Origin: an uncultured Chryseobacterium sp.
GTDB lineage: Bacteria; Bacteroidota; Bacteroidia; Flavobacteriales; Weeksellaceae
Assembly (NCBI GenBank): GCA_913774355.1
Contig: CAJYGB010000022.1
Coordinates: 62,001 to 126,000, forward strand
Length of the DNA: 64,000 bases
Reading direction: 5' to 3'
Of the stretch, positions 55,783-63,598 are shown one piece after another; the first letter of the stretch is position 1, and each line of letters starts with the position of its first letter. A program made the translations under genes and the position numbers. A model generated the notes under the pieces. It had not been told where the DNA came from. It saw only the letters and a list, made by a program, of their open reading frames with translations, and did not search any database.

Positions 55783-57215
55783 TCTTCTTTATGATTTAAC
55801 AATTGGATATAATGGGCCGGTGATATGCCGTTCACCATCTTAAATGCTGCAGCAAAAGCGCTGTGCGTGGAAAATCCGCTTTCTTCTGCAAGATACTTTA
55901 TTTTGTAATTCCTATATACGGTATTCTCCTTTAATTTACCGGTAATATAATTGATTCTCAACTCGTTGATGTAGGCATTAAAATTTTTCTGTTTATGCTT
56001 GTTGATGATCTCCGATAGATATTTGGTATTGGTATCCAGTTTTTTGGCAAGGCTCTGGAGGGAAATATCGGGCCGGGTATAATCCGTAGTTTTTTCAAAA
56101 TCCTGTAATTTTTGCAGCAGCAGGTTCTCGGTTTTCTCAGAGATTGCCTGAGGCTGAACTGTCTTTTTATCTTTATTCAGCCGTAATTGAGCTGTGAAAT
56201 TTTCATATTCCTCGATCTGCGATTTTATCCGGGAAAGCCGCACCGAAATAAAACCAATGAACAATACGGCAATTACTAAAGCAGAAAATAAAAAATACCG
56301 TTTATGGGTAATGGAAGAATCCAGTTCATTCCTGTAATTCTCTTCCAGGCTGTCAAACCATTTGTTCTTCGCCGAAAAAGCCGCCCGGTCGATCGTATTG
56401 AACAAGGCCTCTTTTTTCCGGACCGCTTCTCTATACTCCTGATATTGACCGGTTTTCGAGTAAAAATTAACCAGCAGGTCGTAATACCGGTATTTTAAAT
56501 TTAAATTCGCGCTCTGTTCCAGAGATTCTTCGGGTAGTTCCGATATTAATGCTGCGGCCTCTTCATTCCGGTTGTTTTTCAGCAGGTACTTGGCGTATAG
56601 CATGTTAAAGGCCGGATCATTTTTATATACCGTGCTGATTTCATTCAGAAAAGGCTGGTACAGAAGCTGCGAATCATTCTGAGCCAGGTAATCGGAAAGG
56701 TTGAGCATGCTTTCCCGTTGTACTTCCGGGTGATGAGACCCTATTTCTTTCAGGATTGGCAGCAATTCTGCCGGAGTTGGGAATTTTCTCCTGACCGTTA
56801 AACGGTTAAGCATACCCCATATTTTTTCAGAAAATCCGTAATCAATATCAGCAGGCGTATTTTTAAAAAGAGCGGCATCGGTGATATTAAATGAATACAG
56901 TATATTCCGTTTCAGAATCATCAGTTCAGGTGAGTAGTATTTATCTTCTTTCGATATGATTTTTAAAACATCAGTAAGATTGTTCTGAAAATAAAGTGAT
57001 TTTACTTTAAGATACAACAGCCTTTTTTCTTCTTCTTTATCCAGTGGAAAGTTTTTTTCAATATAATCCAGCACCTCTACCGAACGTTCCGGCGACAACA
57101 CGATTTCGCTGCCCGCTTTTTTGAAGAGCTGGTTCTTTTCCGGATTTCCGGTTCCCGCAAAGACAAGAACGCCTGATAAGATAAAAATTATAGAAAAGAA
57201 TTTCGACACTGCCAC
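55779..57215 (-). CDS. TPR-transmembrane AraC-family regulator
   Basis: A 478-residue hybrid regulator: signal peptide or first anchor at 5-22, TPR-like helices in the periplasm (about 30-290), a membrane helix near 308-325, and a cytoplasmic AraC helix-turn-helix (about 370-475; ISLQSLAKKLDTNTKYLSEIINKHKQ, then LAEESGFSTHSAFAAAFKMVNGISPAHYI). This periplasmic-sensor-to-DNA layout is common in Bacteroidetes. It starts 162 bases after the graspetide operon on the same strand; its target genes are unknown and could include that operon or the surface cargo gene downstream. Confidence 0.85.
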   Translation of the reverse strand: MAVSKFFSIIFILSGVLVFAGTGNPEKNQLFKKAGSEIVLSPERSVEVLDYIEKNFPLDKEEEKRLLYLKVKSLYFQNNLTDVLKIISKEDKYYSPELMILKRNILYSFNITDAALFKNTPADIDYGFSEKIWGMLNRLTVRRKFPTPAELLPILKEIGSHHPEVQRESMLNLSDYLAQNDSQLLYQPFLNEISTVYKNDPAFNMLYAKYLLKNNRNEEAAALISELPEESLEQSANLNLKYRYYDLLVNFYSKTGQYQEYREAVRKKEALFNTIDRAAFSAKNKWFDSLEENYRNELDSSITHKRYFLFSALVIAVLFIGFISVRLSRIKSQIEEYENFTAQLRLNKDKKTVQPQAISEKTENLLLQKLQDFEKTTDYTRPDISLQSLAKKLDTNTKYLSEIINKHKQKNFNAYINELRINYITGKLKENTVYRNYKIKYLAEESGFSTHSAFAAAFKMVNGISPAHYIQLLNHKEE

Positions 57216-57334
57216 AATTTAGATGATAAAATTAAGTTTATTTTTAGATTATCATACATATTCCATGGAAAAAATAATGAAAACGGCTAATTTTTTTAAG
57301 AAACGGAATTCAGTAAAACCGGCAGTTTATGTAA

Positions 57335-57365
57335 ACCTTCAAGGTTTTGAAACCTTGAAGGTTTA
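57335..57365. repeat. Palindromic element past the graspetide ligase genes
   Basis: AAACCTTCAAGGTTT and AAACCTTGAAGGTTT form a near-perfect inverted repeat 12 bases beyond the ligase stop. There is no T run on either side, so it is more likely a dispersed palindrome than a classical terminator. Confidence 0.6.
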
Positions 57366-57377
57366 GGGAAATAAAAT

Positions 57378-58382
57378 TTATACGAGTACCCTATTGTTCC
57401 TTCTCAGAGCTTTATCGCAAAGCACATCGGCAATGCTTTTTGAAATCCGGTTGTCTTCCGTAAGGTTATCCAGCCAGAAGAATTCTCCGGCCGCGTTGAT
57501 TTCGATAAAATAGTATTCGTCTTCCGGTGAAACGATCATATCGATGGCTCCATAATCGACGTGGTAAACATCTAAAAGCTCCAATAGTTTCGCTTCAATA
57601 TCAGCAGGAAGCTCGGTTGGAATCCATTTGTCGATGAGATTAACACCGTCTTTTCGCCAGTCGATCTTTGCCCTTTCCGATTGCTGGGAATCGATCTCAA
57701 ATGCATAAACATCACGTCCGACGATGGTCACGCGGAGTTCTTTTTTCTTTTCTATCTTTTTCTGGAACTGCATCGGGCAATACAGGAGCGTATCCAGTTC
57801 TTCAAGCTTTTCAGCAGTGATGACGTTGGTAAACACCACGTTTTCCACACCGTCTTCGTAAATCGCAAAACCGGTCTGCATTTTGGCGATTACATTCTGA
57901 TGCTTCAGTACAAAGTTTTTGGCTTCTTCAGGATTATTGGTGATGCAGGTTTCCGGAATTTTAAGTCCGATCTTGTCTGCAATCTTCAGCTGTTCTTCTT
58001 TACTGTCCAGCCTTCGGTACACGCTTGGTTTTCCCAAAGAATACACATCTGCCGATTCGAAAAATCCGAAGAGCGTGTTGCGAATTTCTCCCAATGCAGC
58101 ACCCAGGAATTTCCCGTCGATTTCTTCTTTCAGCCCGTTTGCCATATTGTAAGCCCTTCTGTACCAAATCGCTGAAATATCATCCAGCCGGTATTTTTTT
58201 TCCGGTGTTTCAAGTATGGTCATCCAGTTTCCATCTTCAAAACGGGTTGACAGTTTATTTTTAAGAGGATAGAGATCAACGTCGAAACGAATGACCTCAC
58301 ATCCGTTTTTACCGATGTATTCCGTTACTTTTTCGATGGAAAAGTTGTCCCCGGTATGTGTGATGATTAAGATTTTATTCAT
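57378..58382 (-). CDS. MdnC-like (MvdD family) graspetide macrolactone ligase
   Basis: A 334-residue ATP-grasp ligase of the microviridin group. The fit to MdnC is shown by ISAIWYRRAYNMANG (about 70-85), CPMQFQKKIEKKKELRVTIVG, AIDMIV and the metal-binding FIEINAAGEFFWLD (about 292-305). MdnC-type enzymes bind the leader helix and make the two ester bonds (Thr-Asp and Ser-Glu/Asp) in the core. It starts inside the end of the MdnB-like gene (8-base overlap), so both ligases are made together. It lies last in the operon. Confidence 0.93.
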   Translation of the reverse strand: MNKILIITHTGDNFSIEKVTEYIGKNGCEVIRFDVDLYPLKNKLSTRFEDGNWMTILETPEKKYRLDDISAIWYRRAYNMANGLKEEIDGKFLGAALGEIRNTLFGFFESADVYSLGKPSVYRRLDSKEEQLKIADKIGLKIPETCITNNPEEAKNFVLKHQNVIAKMQTGFAIYEDGVENVVFTNVITAEKLEELDTLLYCPMQFQKKIEKKKELRVTIVGRDVYAFEIDSQQSERAKIDWRKDGVNLIDKWIPTELPADIEAKLLELLDVYHVDYGAIDMIVSPEDEYYFIEINAAGEFFWLDNLTEDNRISKSIADVLCDKALRRNNRVLV

Positions 58383-59331
58383 TGGTTTTCATTCTTTTTA
58401 TAAGGTTATCGGCTATCCTTTCCGCAATCGGGAAATTCAGTTCTTTTTGGAGCATGCCCCACTCTCCCTGCGGATTCACTTCCAGGAAATAATAGTTCCC
58501 GTCTTGTCCTCTGATCATATCGATGGCACCAATGTAGAGTCCTATTTCTTTCATCATGGCCGTAAGGTTTGTTCTGATATGTTCAGGCAGAAGATATTCG
58601 GACCAGAAGTAATCTCCATTAGCGATCCGCCAATCCGTATATTCACTGTTGTTGATTTTTCCGGTAAAAAATTCTCCGTCGAGATAAACAATCCTCAATT
58701 CATATTCTTTTTCAATATAAGGCTGGAAGATCATCGGACAATATTCGATATCCTCAATGTTTTCCAGGGAATTTTCATCAATGATCTGGGTAGAAAGCAA
58801 GTTTTCCCCTCCCATCGATTTTGAAATAACGCCATGAAGTTTGGCAATCATTTTTCCGTTGCACTTTTTATGGAAAAATCCGGTGATTTTCTCAGGATCA
58901 TTGGAGAAAATAGTTTCGGGGACGGTCAGGTTATTCTTTTTCGCCAACTTTAACTGATGGATTTTATTGCCGTCTATTTTATTCTCATTCTGAAGCGGAT
59001 TGATCCACGGCACCTCTTCCAGCAAGGTTAAAAGATTGTACTGGAGGCTTGCATATTCCTTCAGGAAAATCTGAGCATAAGTTTTATCCAGCTCTTCAGG
59101 AATGGAAATACGCCAGGACTTCCGGTGCCAGACCGCCTGTATTGTTTTTGAATCAAGCGTGTTTCCATATTCATCGGTCAATTCAAAAAAATCTTCGTGA
59201 ATGCTGATTCTCTGGGAATGATTCAACCGGTCGGAATTCAGCCTGAAATACGGAATACCTTTGGCTTTCAGATAGTCGAAAAAGATATCGATATTATAAA
59301 AATCCTTTGAGTGGGTAATGCAGAGAATCAT
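58375..59331 (-). CDS. MdnB-like graspetide macrolactam ligase
   Basis: A 318-residue ATP-grasp ligase. Its end FLEVNPQGEWGMLQKEL (about 282-298) agrees with MdnB-type and not MdnC-type enzymes, as does VWHRKSWR in place of VWYRR. MdnB closes the last ring, an amide between the core Lys and a Glu or Asp, after the esters are in place. The segment CPMIFQPYIEKEYELRIVY matches the ATP-binding region of its partner. It follows the third precursor gene by 79 bases, which contain a hairpin. Confidence 0.92.
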   Translation of the reverse strand: MILCITHSKDFYNIDIFFDYLKAKGIPYFRLNSDRLNHSQRISIHEDFFELTDEYGNTLDSKTIQAVWHRKSWRISIPEELDKTYAQIFLKEYASLQYNLLTLLEEVPWINPLQNENKIDGNKIHQLKLAKKNNLTVPETIFSNDPEKITGFFHKKCNGKMIAKLHGVISKSMGGENLLSTQIIDENSLENIEDIEYCPMIFQPYIEKEYELRIVYLDGEFFTGKINNSEYTDWRIANGDYFWSEYLLPEHIRTNLTAMMKEIGLYIGAIDMIRGQDGNYYFLEVNPQGEWGMLQKELNFPIAERIADNLIKRMKTNE

Positions 59332-59350
59332 ATAGCCTGTTTTATTAAAA

Positions 59351-59377
59351 AAGGAAACTTATGCTCTAAGTTTCCTT
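59351..59377 (-). terminator. Hairpin with T run between precursors and ligases
   Basis: AAGGAAACTT and AAGTTTCCTT are perfect 10-base arms around a 7-base loop. Read on the minus strand, the stem is followed by TTTTAATAAAA. It should stop or pause part of the transcripts after the precursor genes, giving more precursor than enzyme. Confidence 0.65.
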
Positions 59378-59410
59378 GTATTTTTTGTCAAAGTACCCTG
59401 TAACAATTTA

Positions 59411-59632
59411 TTACACAGTCTGGGAATCATCGTCTCCGTCCGACGGATATTTCATGGTATGCATCATATCCTGCGTAGGTTTCGTTACCGTATCTGCAGC
59501 TTTTGAAGTAATAACATTATCCTGTGTCGCTAAGGTAACATCTCCTCCGCCTTTGATTTTTTCAGGATCCTGAATTTGTTTTTCTAAAAACGATGCGAAA
59601 AAAGGTTTCTTTTTTGAATTCTTGTTTTTCAT
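59411..59632 (-). CDS. Graspetide precursor peptide A1
   Basis: A 73-residue microviridin-class precursor. The basic N-terminus leads to the leader helix PFFASFLEKQI (10-20), the ligase-binding element, then a KIKGGG turn (26-30), a linker and the core T59-M-K-Y-P-S-D-G-D-D-D (59-69). By analogy Thr59-Asp65 and Ser64-Asp67 would be esters and Lys61-Asp68 an amide. Asp at 67 and 68, where Glu is usual, would give smaller rings. It is the last of three precursors transcribed. Confidence 0.93.
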   Translation of the reverse strand: MKNKNSKKKPFFASFLEKQIQDPEKIKGGGDVTLATQDNVITSKAADTVTKPTQDMMHTMKYPSDGDDDSQTV

Positions 59633-59661
59633 ATAATTTAATTTTGATTGTACTTTTATTA

Positions 59662-59904
59662 TTAAGGGGCCGGAGTATGAGGATCATCGCCAGGCGGCAC
59701 CGGATCGAACCCGCCTTCATCGCTGTCGGACGGATATTTCAAAGTGATCGGCCCATCTACCGAAGGGGATGTTATTCCATCTCTTTCCGGAATGGTGATA
59801 AGATCGGTATTTGGAGTTGTTGCCCCACCCTGAATGCCTTCAGGATGCTCAATTTGTTTCTCCAGAAAAGAAGCGAAAAACGGTTTTTTGTCTTTCTTTT
59901 TCAT
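59662..59904 (-). CDS. Graspetide precursor peptide A2
   Basis: An 80-residue precursor. The leader PFFASFLEKQI is at 8-18, with IQGG at 24-27. The core T54-L-K-Y-P-S-D-S-D-E (54-63) is the most canonical of the three. It has an extra tail of 17 residues after the core (GGFDPVPPGDDPHTPAP) that the sister peptides lack. Such a follower would need trimming or would remain on the product. Confidence 0.93.
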   Translation of the reverse strand: MKKKDKKPFFASFLEKQIEHPEGIQGGATTPNTDLITIPERDGITSPSVDGPITLKYPSDSDEGGFDPVPPGDDPHTPAP

Positions 59905-59941
59905 AATGTTTGTAATTTGAATGTTTTGTTTGGATTAGCTT

Positions 59942-60157
59942 TTATAATTCGTTTCCACCCTCATCACTGTCGGACGGATATTTCATACTTACCGTATCTT
60001 CTCCCGGTTTGGTAAGGCTGTCGGCCACAGGTGCGGTTACGGCATCTTTAAGCACTCCGGTGGAAGTTTCGGATCCTCCCTTGATCTTTTCAGGATCCTG
60101 AATCTGCTTTTCAAGGAAAGATGCGAAAAAAGGCCTTTTAGACTTTTTATTTTCCAT
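59942..60157 (-). CDS. Graspetide precursor peptide A3
   Basis: A 71-residue precursor. The ATG at 60157 (MENKKSKRPFF) is chosen because it lines up with the sister leaders; the in-frame ATG at 60208 adds 17 unlike residues and reads through the upstream palindrome. The leader is at 9-19 and KIKGG at 25-28. The core is S57-M-K-Y-P-S-D-S-D-E (57-66): Ser replaces the ring-forming Thr, although Thr55 is two residues earlier. It is the first gene of the operon. Confidence 0.92.
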   Translation of the reverse strand: MENKKSKRPFFASFLEKQIQDPEKIKGGSETSTGVLKDAVTAPVADSLTKPGEDTVSMKYPSDSDEGGNEL

Positions 60158-60167
60158 AGTATTAATA

Positions 60168-60191
60168 TTTAGTGATTTATGAGTCACTAAA
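60168..60191. promoter_or_regulatory. Palindrome upstream of the graspetide operon
   Basis: TTTAGTGA (60168-60175) and TCACTAAA (60184-60191) are perfect 8-base arms around 8 bases, 10 bases before the first precursor ATG. A TACTTTAG near-match to the -7 box overlaps the outer arm. It could be an operator or a 5' stem-loop. No matching regulator is proven. Confidence 0.5.
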
Positions 60192-60272
60192 GTATTAAAA
60201 AAATTCACTCCAGAAAGAATAAATATATATTTTAAGAAAATTTTAACAATTCAGATTCAGGGATTATGCAGT

Positions 60273-61052
60273 TTATGGGATTGATAAAAATGCTTTAACC
60301 GCATTTGCAAAATCAACCGGATTTTCAGCCTGTACCCAGTGCCCGGCATTTTTTATCGTAATGAATTTCGCTTTCGGAAACTGTTGCCTGATAGAAAACT
60401 CGTCCTGCGGAAGGATATAATTGGATTTTTCCCCGGCGATGAATAAACTTTCTCCATCAAAAACCCCGTATTTTATGGCATTCGATACAAACTGGTTGTA
60501 TTTTTCCGACAATGTTTTCAGGTTAAACCTCCAGTTTAGCTTTTTATTTTCATCCCAATACAGATTTTTCGTTAAAAACTGAATGGTCGATCTTTCCGGA
60601 ATATACTGGCTTAAAACGGCCTCTACTTCATTTCTGGAATTTACCGTATCGAAATCCACGGTCTCCAAAGCTTTAATGATTCCCTGATGGTGCGGCGGAT
60701 AAGCTTTTGGGGAAATATCGACAACAATTAATTTATCAACTCTTTCAGGATATTTAATGGCAAACTGCATCACTGCTTTTCCTCCCAGGGAATGTCCTAA
60801 AATATGGGCTTTTTCCATTCCATAATGTTCCATGTACCGGAGAATATCGTCCGCAAGATCGTCGTGGGACATCTCTTCCGAATGAAAGCTTCGTCCATGG
60901 TTACGGAGATCAATAAGATGAGTCGGCATCAATTCCCCGAAATCTTTTCCGAAGGTTCCCCAGTTGTCAAGCATTCCGAATAAGCCGTGAAATACAAGCA
61001 GAGGTGTGGAAGAAAGGCTTTCGCCGAATATTTTTGAATTTAAGATTTGCAT
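60273..61052 (-). CDS. Alpha/beta-fold hydrolase (YbfF-like esterase)
   Basis: A 259-residue esterase. The start is taken at 61052 (MQILNSKIFGE); the frame to 61133 adds a leader unlike the family. It has LVFHGLFGMLDNWG (oxyanion loop), IDLRNHGRS, the nucleophile elbow GHSLGGK (Ser near 97) and a final AGHWVQAENP with the catalytic His. The substrate is unknown. It lies 115 bases before the graspetide precursors on the same strand; a peptidase role there is not supported by its family. Confidence 0.87.
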   Translation of the reverse strand: MQILNSKIFGESLSSTPLLVFHGLFGMLDNWGTFGKDFGELMPTHLIDLRNHGRSFHSEEMSHDDLADDILRYMEHYGMEKAHILGHSLGGKAVMQFAIKYPERVDKLIVVDISPKAYPPHHQGIIKALETVDFDTVNSRNEVEAVLSQYIPERSTIQFLTKNLYWDENKKLNWRFNLKTLSEKYNQFVSNAIKYGVFDGESLFIAGEKSNYILPQDEFSIRQQFPKAKFITIKNAGHWVQAENPVDFANAVKAFLSIP

Positions 61053-61291
61053 AGGTTTGTTTTTTGGATGGAAGATGAATGTTGGAAGCTGGAAGGTTGC
61101 GGAAATTAAAATTGCAACCTTTGGCTTTCCCATTTACTGTTAATCTGTTAGATGGATGATCGGTGCGGGACGATGGAGGTTTGCGGAGGTGAAATTCTAA
61201 TTTCTTCCTTTTTTACTTTAACAGTAACAAACATCATTCTAAACTTTGTGCTCATTACCCTCAAGCTTCCAGCATCCATCACCCAGCCTTA

Positions 61292-62011
61292 TTACCACTT
61301 CGCCAATCTTTTCAGATAGGCCTGAACGGTATTTTCAAGTCCCATGTACAACGCTTCGGAAATCAATGCGTGGCCGATGGAAACTTCCAGAAGGTTCGGA
61401 ATATGATCGGCAAAATATTTTAAATTGTCCAGGCTCAAATCATGGCCGGCATTTACGCCCAGCCCGAAATCGGCAGCAACTACCGCTGTATCGTAATATG
61501 GTTTGATGGCGGCTTCCTTATTTTGGGTATAATGTTTTGCATAGGCTTCAGTATACAGCTCGATACGGTCTGTTCCTGTTTTGGCGGCATATTCTACCAA
61601 TTCCGGATCCGGATCCAGGAAAATAGAGGTACGGATGCCTGCATTTCTGAACTCGGCAATAATTTCGGTGAGGAAATCCAGGTGTTTTCTCGTATCCCAG
61701 CCTGCATTGGAAGTAATGGCATCGTCGGCATCGGGAACCAGTGTTACCTGTTCCGGCCTTACCTCAAGCACCATATCGATGAATGAGCGGTGAGGATTTC
61801 CTTCAATATTAAATTCCGTCGTTACCAGCGGTTTCAGATCATAAACATCTTTCCTGGTAATGTGCCTTTCGTCCGGTCGGGGATGGATGGTAATTCCCTG
61901 TCCGCCAAATTCCTGTATCTTTGTCGCCGCTTCTGTGACGCTTGGAGTCTCACTGCCTCTTGCATTTCGAAGAGTGGCAATTTTATTGATGTTTACGCTT
62001 AGTTTTGTCAT
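61292..62011 (-). CDS. pdxJ: Pyridoxine 5'-phosphate synthase
   Basis: A 239-residue TIM barrel that joins 1-deoxyxylulose 5-phosphate (DXP) and 3-amino-1-hydroxyacetone phosphate in vitamin B6 synthesis. Typical segments are [34 protein letters not shown] and [15 protein letters not shown], with the C-terminal [13 protein letters not shown]. It is monocistronic in this window. Confidence 0.95.
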   Translation of the reverse strand: MTKLSVNINKIATLRNARGSETPSVTEAATKIQEFGGQGITIHPRPDERHITRKDVYDLKPLVTTEFNIEGNPHRSFIDMVLEVRPEQVTLVPDADDAITSNAGWDTRKHLDFLTEIIAEFRNAGIRTSIFLDPDPELVEYAAKTGTDRIELYTEAYAKHYTQNKEAAIKPYYDTAVVAADFGLGVNAGHDLSLDNLKYFADHIPNLLEVSIGHALISEALYMGLENTVQAYLKRLAKW

Positions 62012-62173
62012 TTCTAATGATAAATTTTTGAATATGATTTGACGGATCCGGTAAAATACAATTATTTAAAACCTATCAGATACCGGTATTCTCCTCATTT
62101 TATTTGATTTTTATACAGCTGCAAAGCTATGATAAAATACAGATTCCCGAAAACCAAAAACAGGACTATGATG

Positions 62174-63433
62174 CTACATCTTTACCTGCATCACTTCAAG
62201 ATCAAAGGCTTTTGAGGCAACCAGTAAATGATCGAATATGTCTGCCTGGATCTGCTCGAATCTAACCCATTCCGTATCATTGGTGAAAGAGTAGATCTCC
62301 AGCGGAAGCCCCTGCGGCGTAATATTCAGCTGTCGGACCATGATCGGACCTTCTTTATCCAGCTCAGGGATTCTTTCGATATACTTCTGCGCATAAATCC
62401 GGAAAACGCCGATGTTGGTAAGCTGCCGCCCATTGATGATCTCTTCTTTATGCGCCATGTTTTCCTTCTCTTTCTTCAGATTGATGGAGCTTTCTGCCAG
62501 GTATTCCGAAATAAGATTTATGTTTTTCAGTCTTTCGATATCCTGATCCGTCAGAAATTTAAATGAATTGATATTGAAATAAATTGATTTTTTAATTCTT
62601 CGCGTATTTTTCTCCGAGATTACCTGCAGGTTTTTGATTTCCGTAGTCAGTAAATCATACGTAGGAATCGTGGAAAAGGTCTTGTCAAAATTATTGATTC
62701 TGGTAGTTAAAAGATTGATTTCTGCAATATTTCCTTCGACATTATATTTGGGAATGCTTACCCAATCCCCTACTTTCAGGTTTTTGGAGGTAGCCACGTG
62801 AAGGCCTGTTACAAAACCGAGAATGGTATCCCTGAAAACCAGAACCAGCACCGCAGTAATTGCACCGAGACTTCCGACAATGGTGGTTCCTTTGATGCCG
62901 AACACTACACAGATGCCAACTACGGAAAAGATAAAGATCCCCAGAATCTTCATGGTTTCGGAAATGGCATTCAGCGCCATAATCTTGTAATAATCCTGCT
63001 TGATCACGAAATAATTCCTGAAAGCCGCCAATCCGCGGTACAACATTCCTGCGAAAATCATTACGATTCCCAGGTTTACAGATCTAACAATAAATTTTGT
63101 TGTCCTGGTAAGAGCTCCTGCAAAAATCGATTCATGGATCCCACCGATGATCAGCAGGGCGATCAGATGCGCCAGGGAATTGGTAATTTTTGACGCGTAT
63201 ACCGAATTCACAATCGGGTATTTCTCCTGATTACGGAAAATTCCGAAAATACTGTTGATGATAATCTTCAGGATAAAGTCGATTATGAAGAAGACGGCAC
63301 ACAGCAATGCCAGCTTTACAATGATGTGGAATACCCATTCCAGCCCGGCCGGCGAAATTTTATTTATATAAACATACAGAGGCTCACTCAGTTCCTGTAT
63401 TAAATCTTTGGTTTCTTCTAACTGGTTTTTCAT
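62174..63433 (-). CDS. MscS-family mechanosensitive channel (YbdG-like)
   Basis: A 419-residue channel with five membrane helices (about 30-200), the last being the Gly/Ala-rich pore lining helix before the MscS beta domain (VLVFRDTILGFVTGLHVATSKNLKVGDWV at about 196-225). A long cytoplasmic part and 418-residue length resemble YbdG more than small MscS. It relieves osmotic downshock. A TAAATTTG box (complement of 63439-63446) abuts the ATG. Confidence 0.9.
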   Translation of the reverse strand: MKNQLEETKDLIQELSEPLYVYINKISPAGLEWVFHIIVKLALLCAVFFIIDFILKIIINSIFGIFRNQEKYPIVNSVYASKITNSLAHLIALLIIGGIHESIFAGALTRTTKFIVRSVNLGIVMIFAGMLYRGLAAFRNYFVIKQDYYKIMALNAISETMKILGIFIFSVVGICVVFGIKGTTIVGSLGAITAVLVLVFRDTILGFVTGLHVATSKNLKVGDWVSIPKYNVEGNIAEINLLTTRINNFDKTFSTIPTYDLLTTEIKNLQVISEKNTRRIKKSIYFNINSFKFLTDQDIERLKNINLISEYLAESSINLKKEKENMAHKEEIINGRQLTNIGVFRIYAQKYIERIPELDKEGPIMVRQLNITPQGLPLEIYSFTNDTEWVRFEQIQADIFDHLLVASKAFDLEVMQVKM

Positions 63434-63598
63434 CAGAACAAATTTACTAAAATTAGAATCACAAAACCCTTTTAAAAACAGGATTTCTTATCATAATCTA
63501 TTCCAAAATTTACGGATTATTTAAAATTATTTTAAAATTATAAAACATTTAACAATAAAATAACTAAATTAGTATCCTAATTCAAAAAACTAAAGCTT

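Noticed and set aside
57335..57365. Terminator of the graspetide operon
   Set aside because: The stem is excellent but neither side has a T run, so it is listed as a palindromic repeat instead.
59942..60208. Longer form of precursor A3 starting at 60208
   Set aside because: The added 17 residues do not match the sister leaders and would run across the upstream palindrome. The ATG at 60157 aligns with A1 and A2.
60273..61052. Alpha/beta hydrolase as the leader peptidase of the graspetides
   Set aside because: It is a YbfF-like esterase with a conserved house-keeping look, separated by 115 bases and a palindrome. Nothing links it to peptide cleavage.
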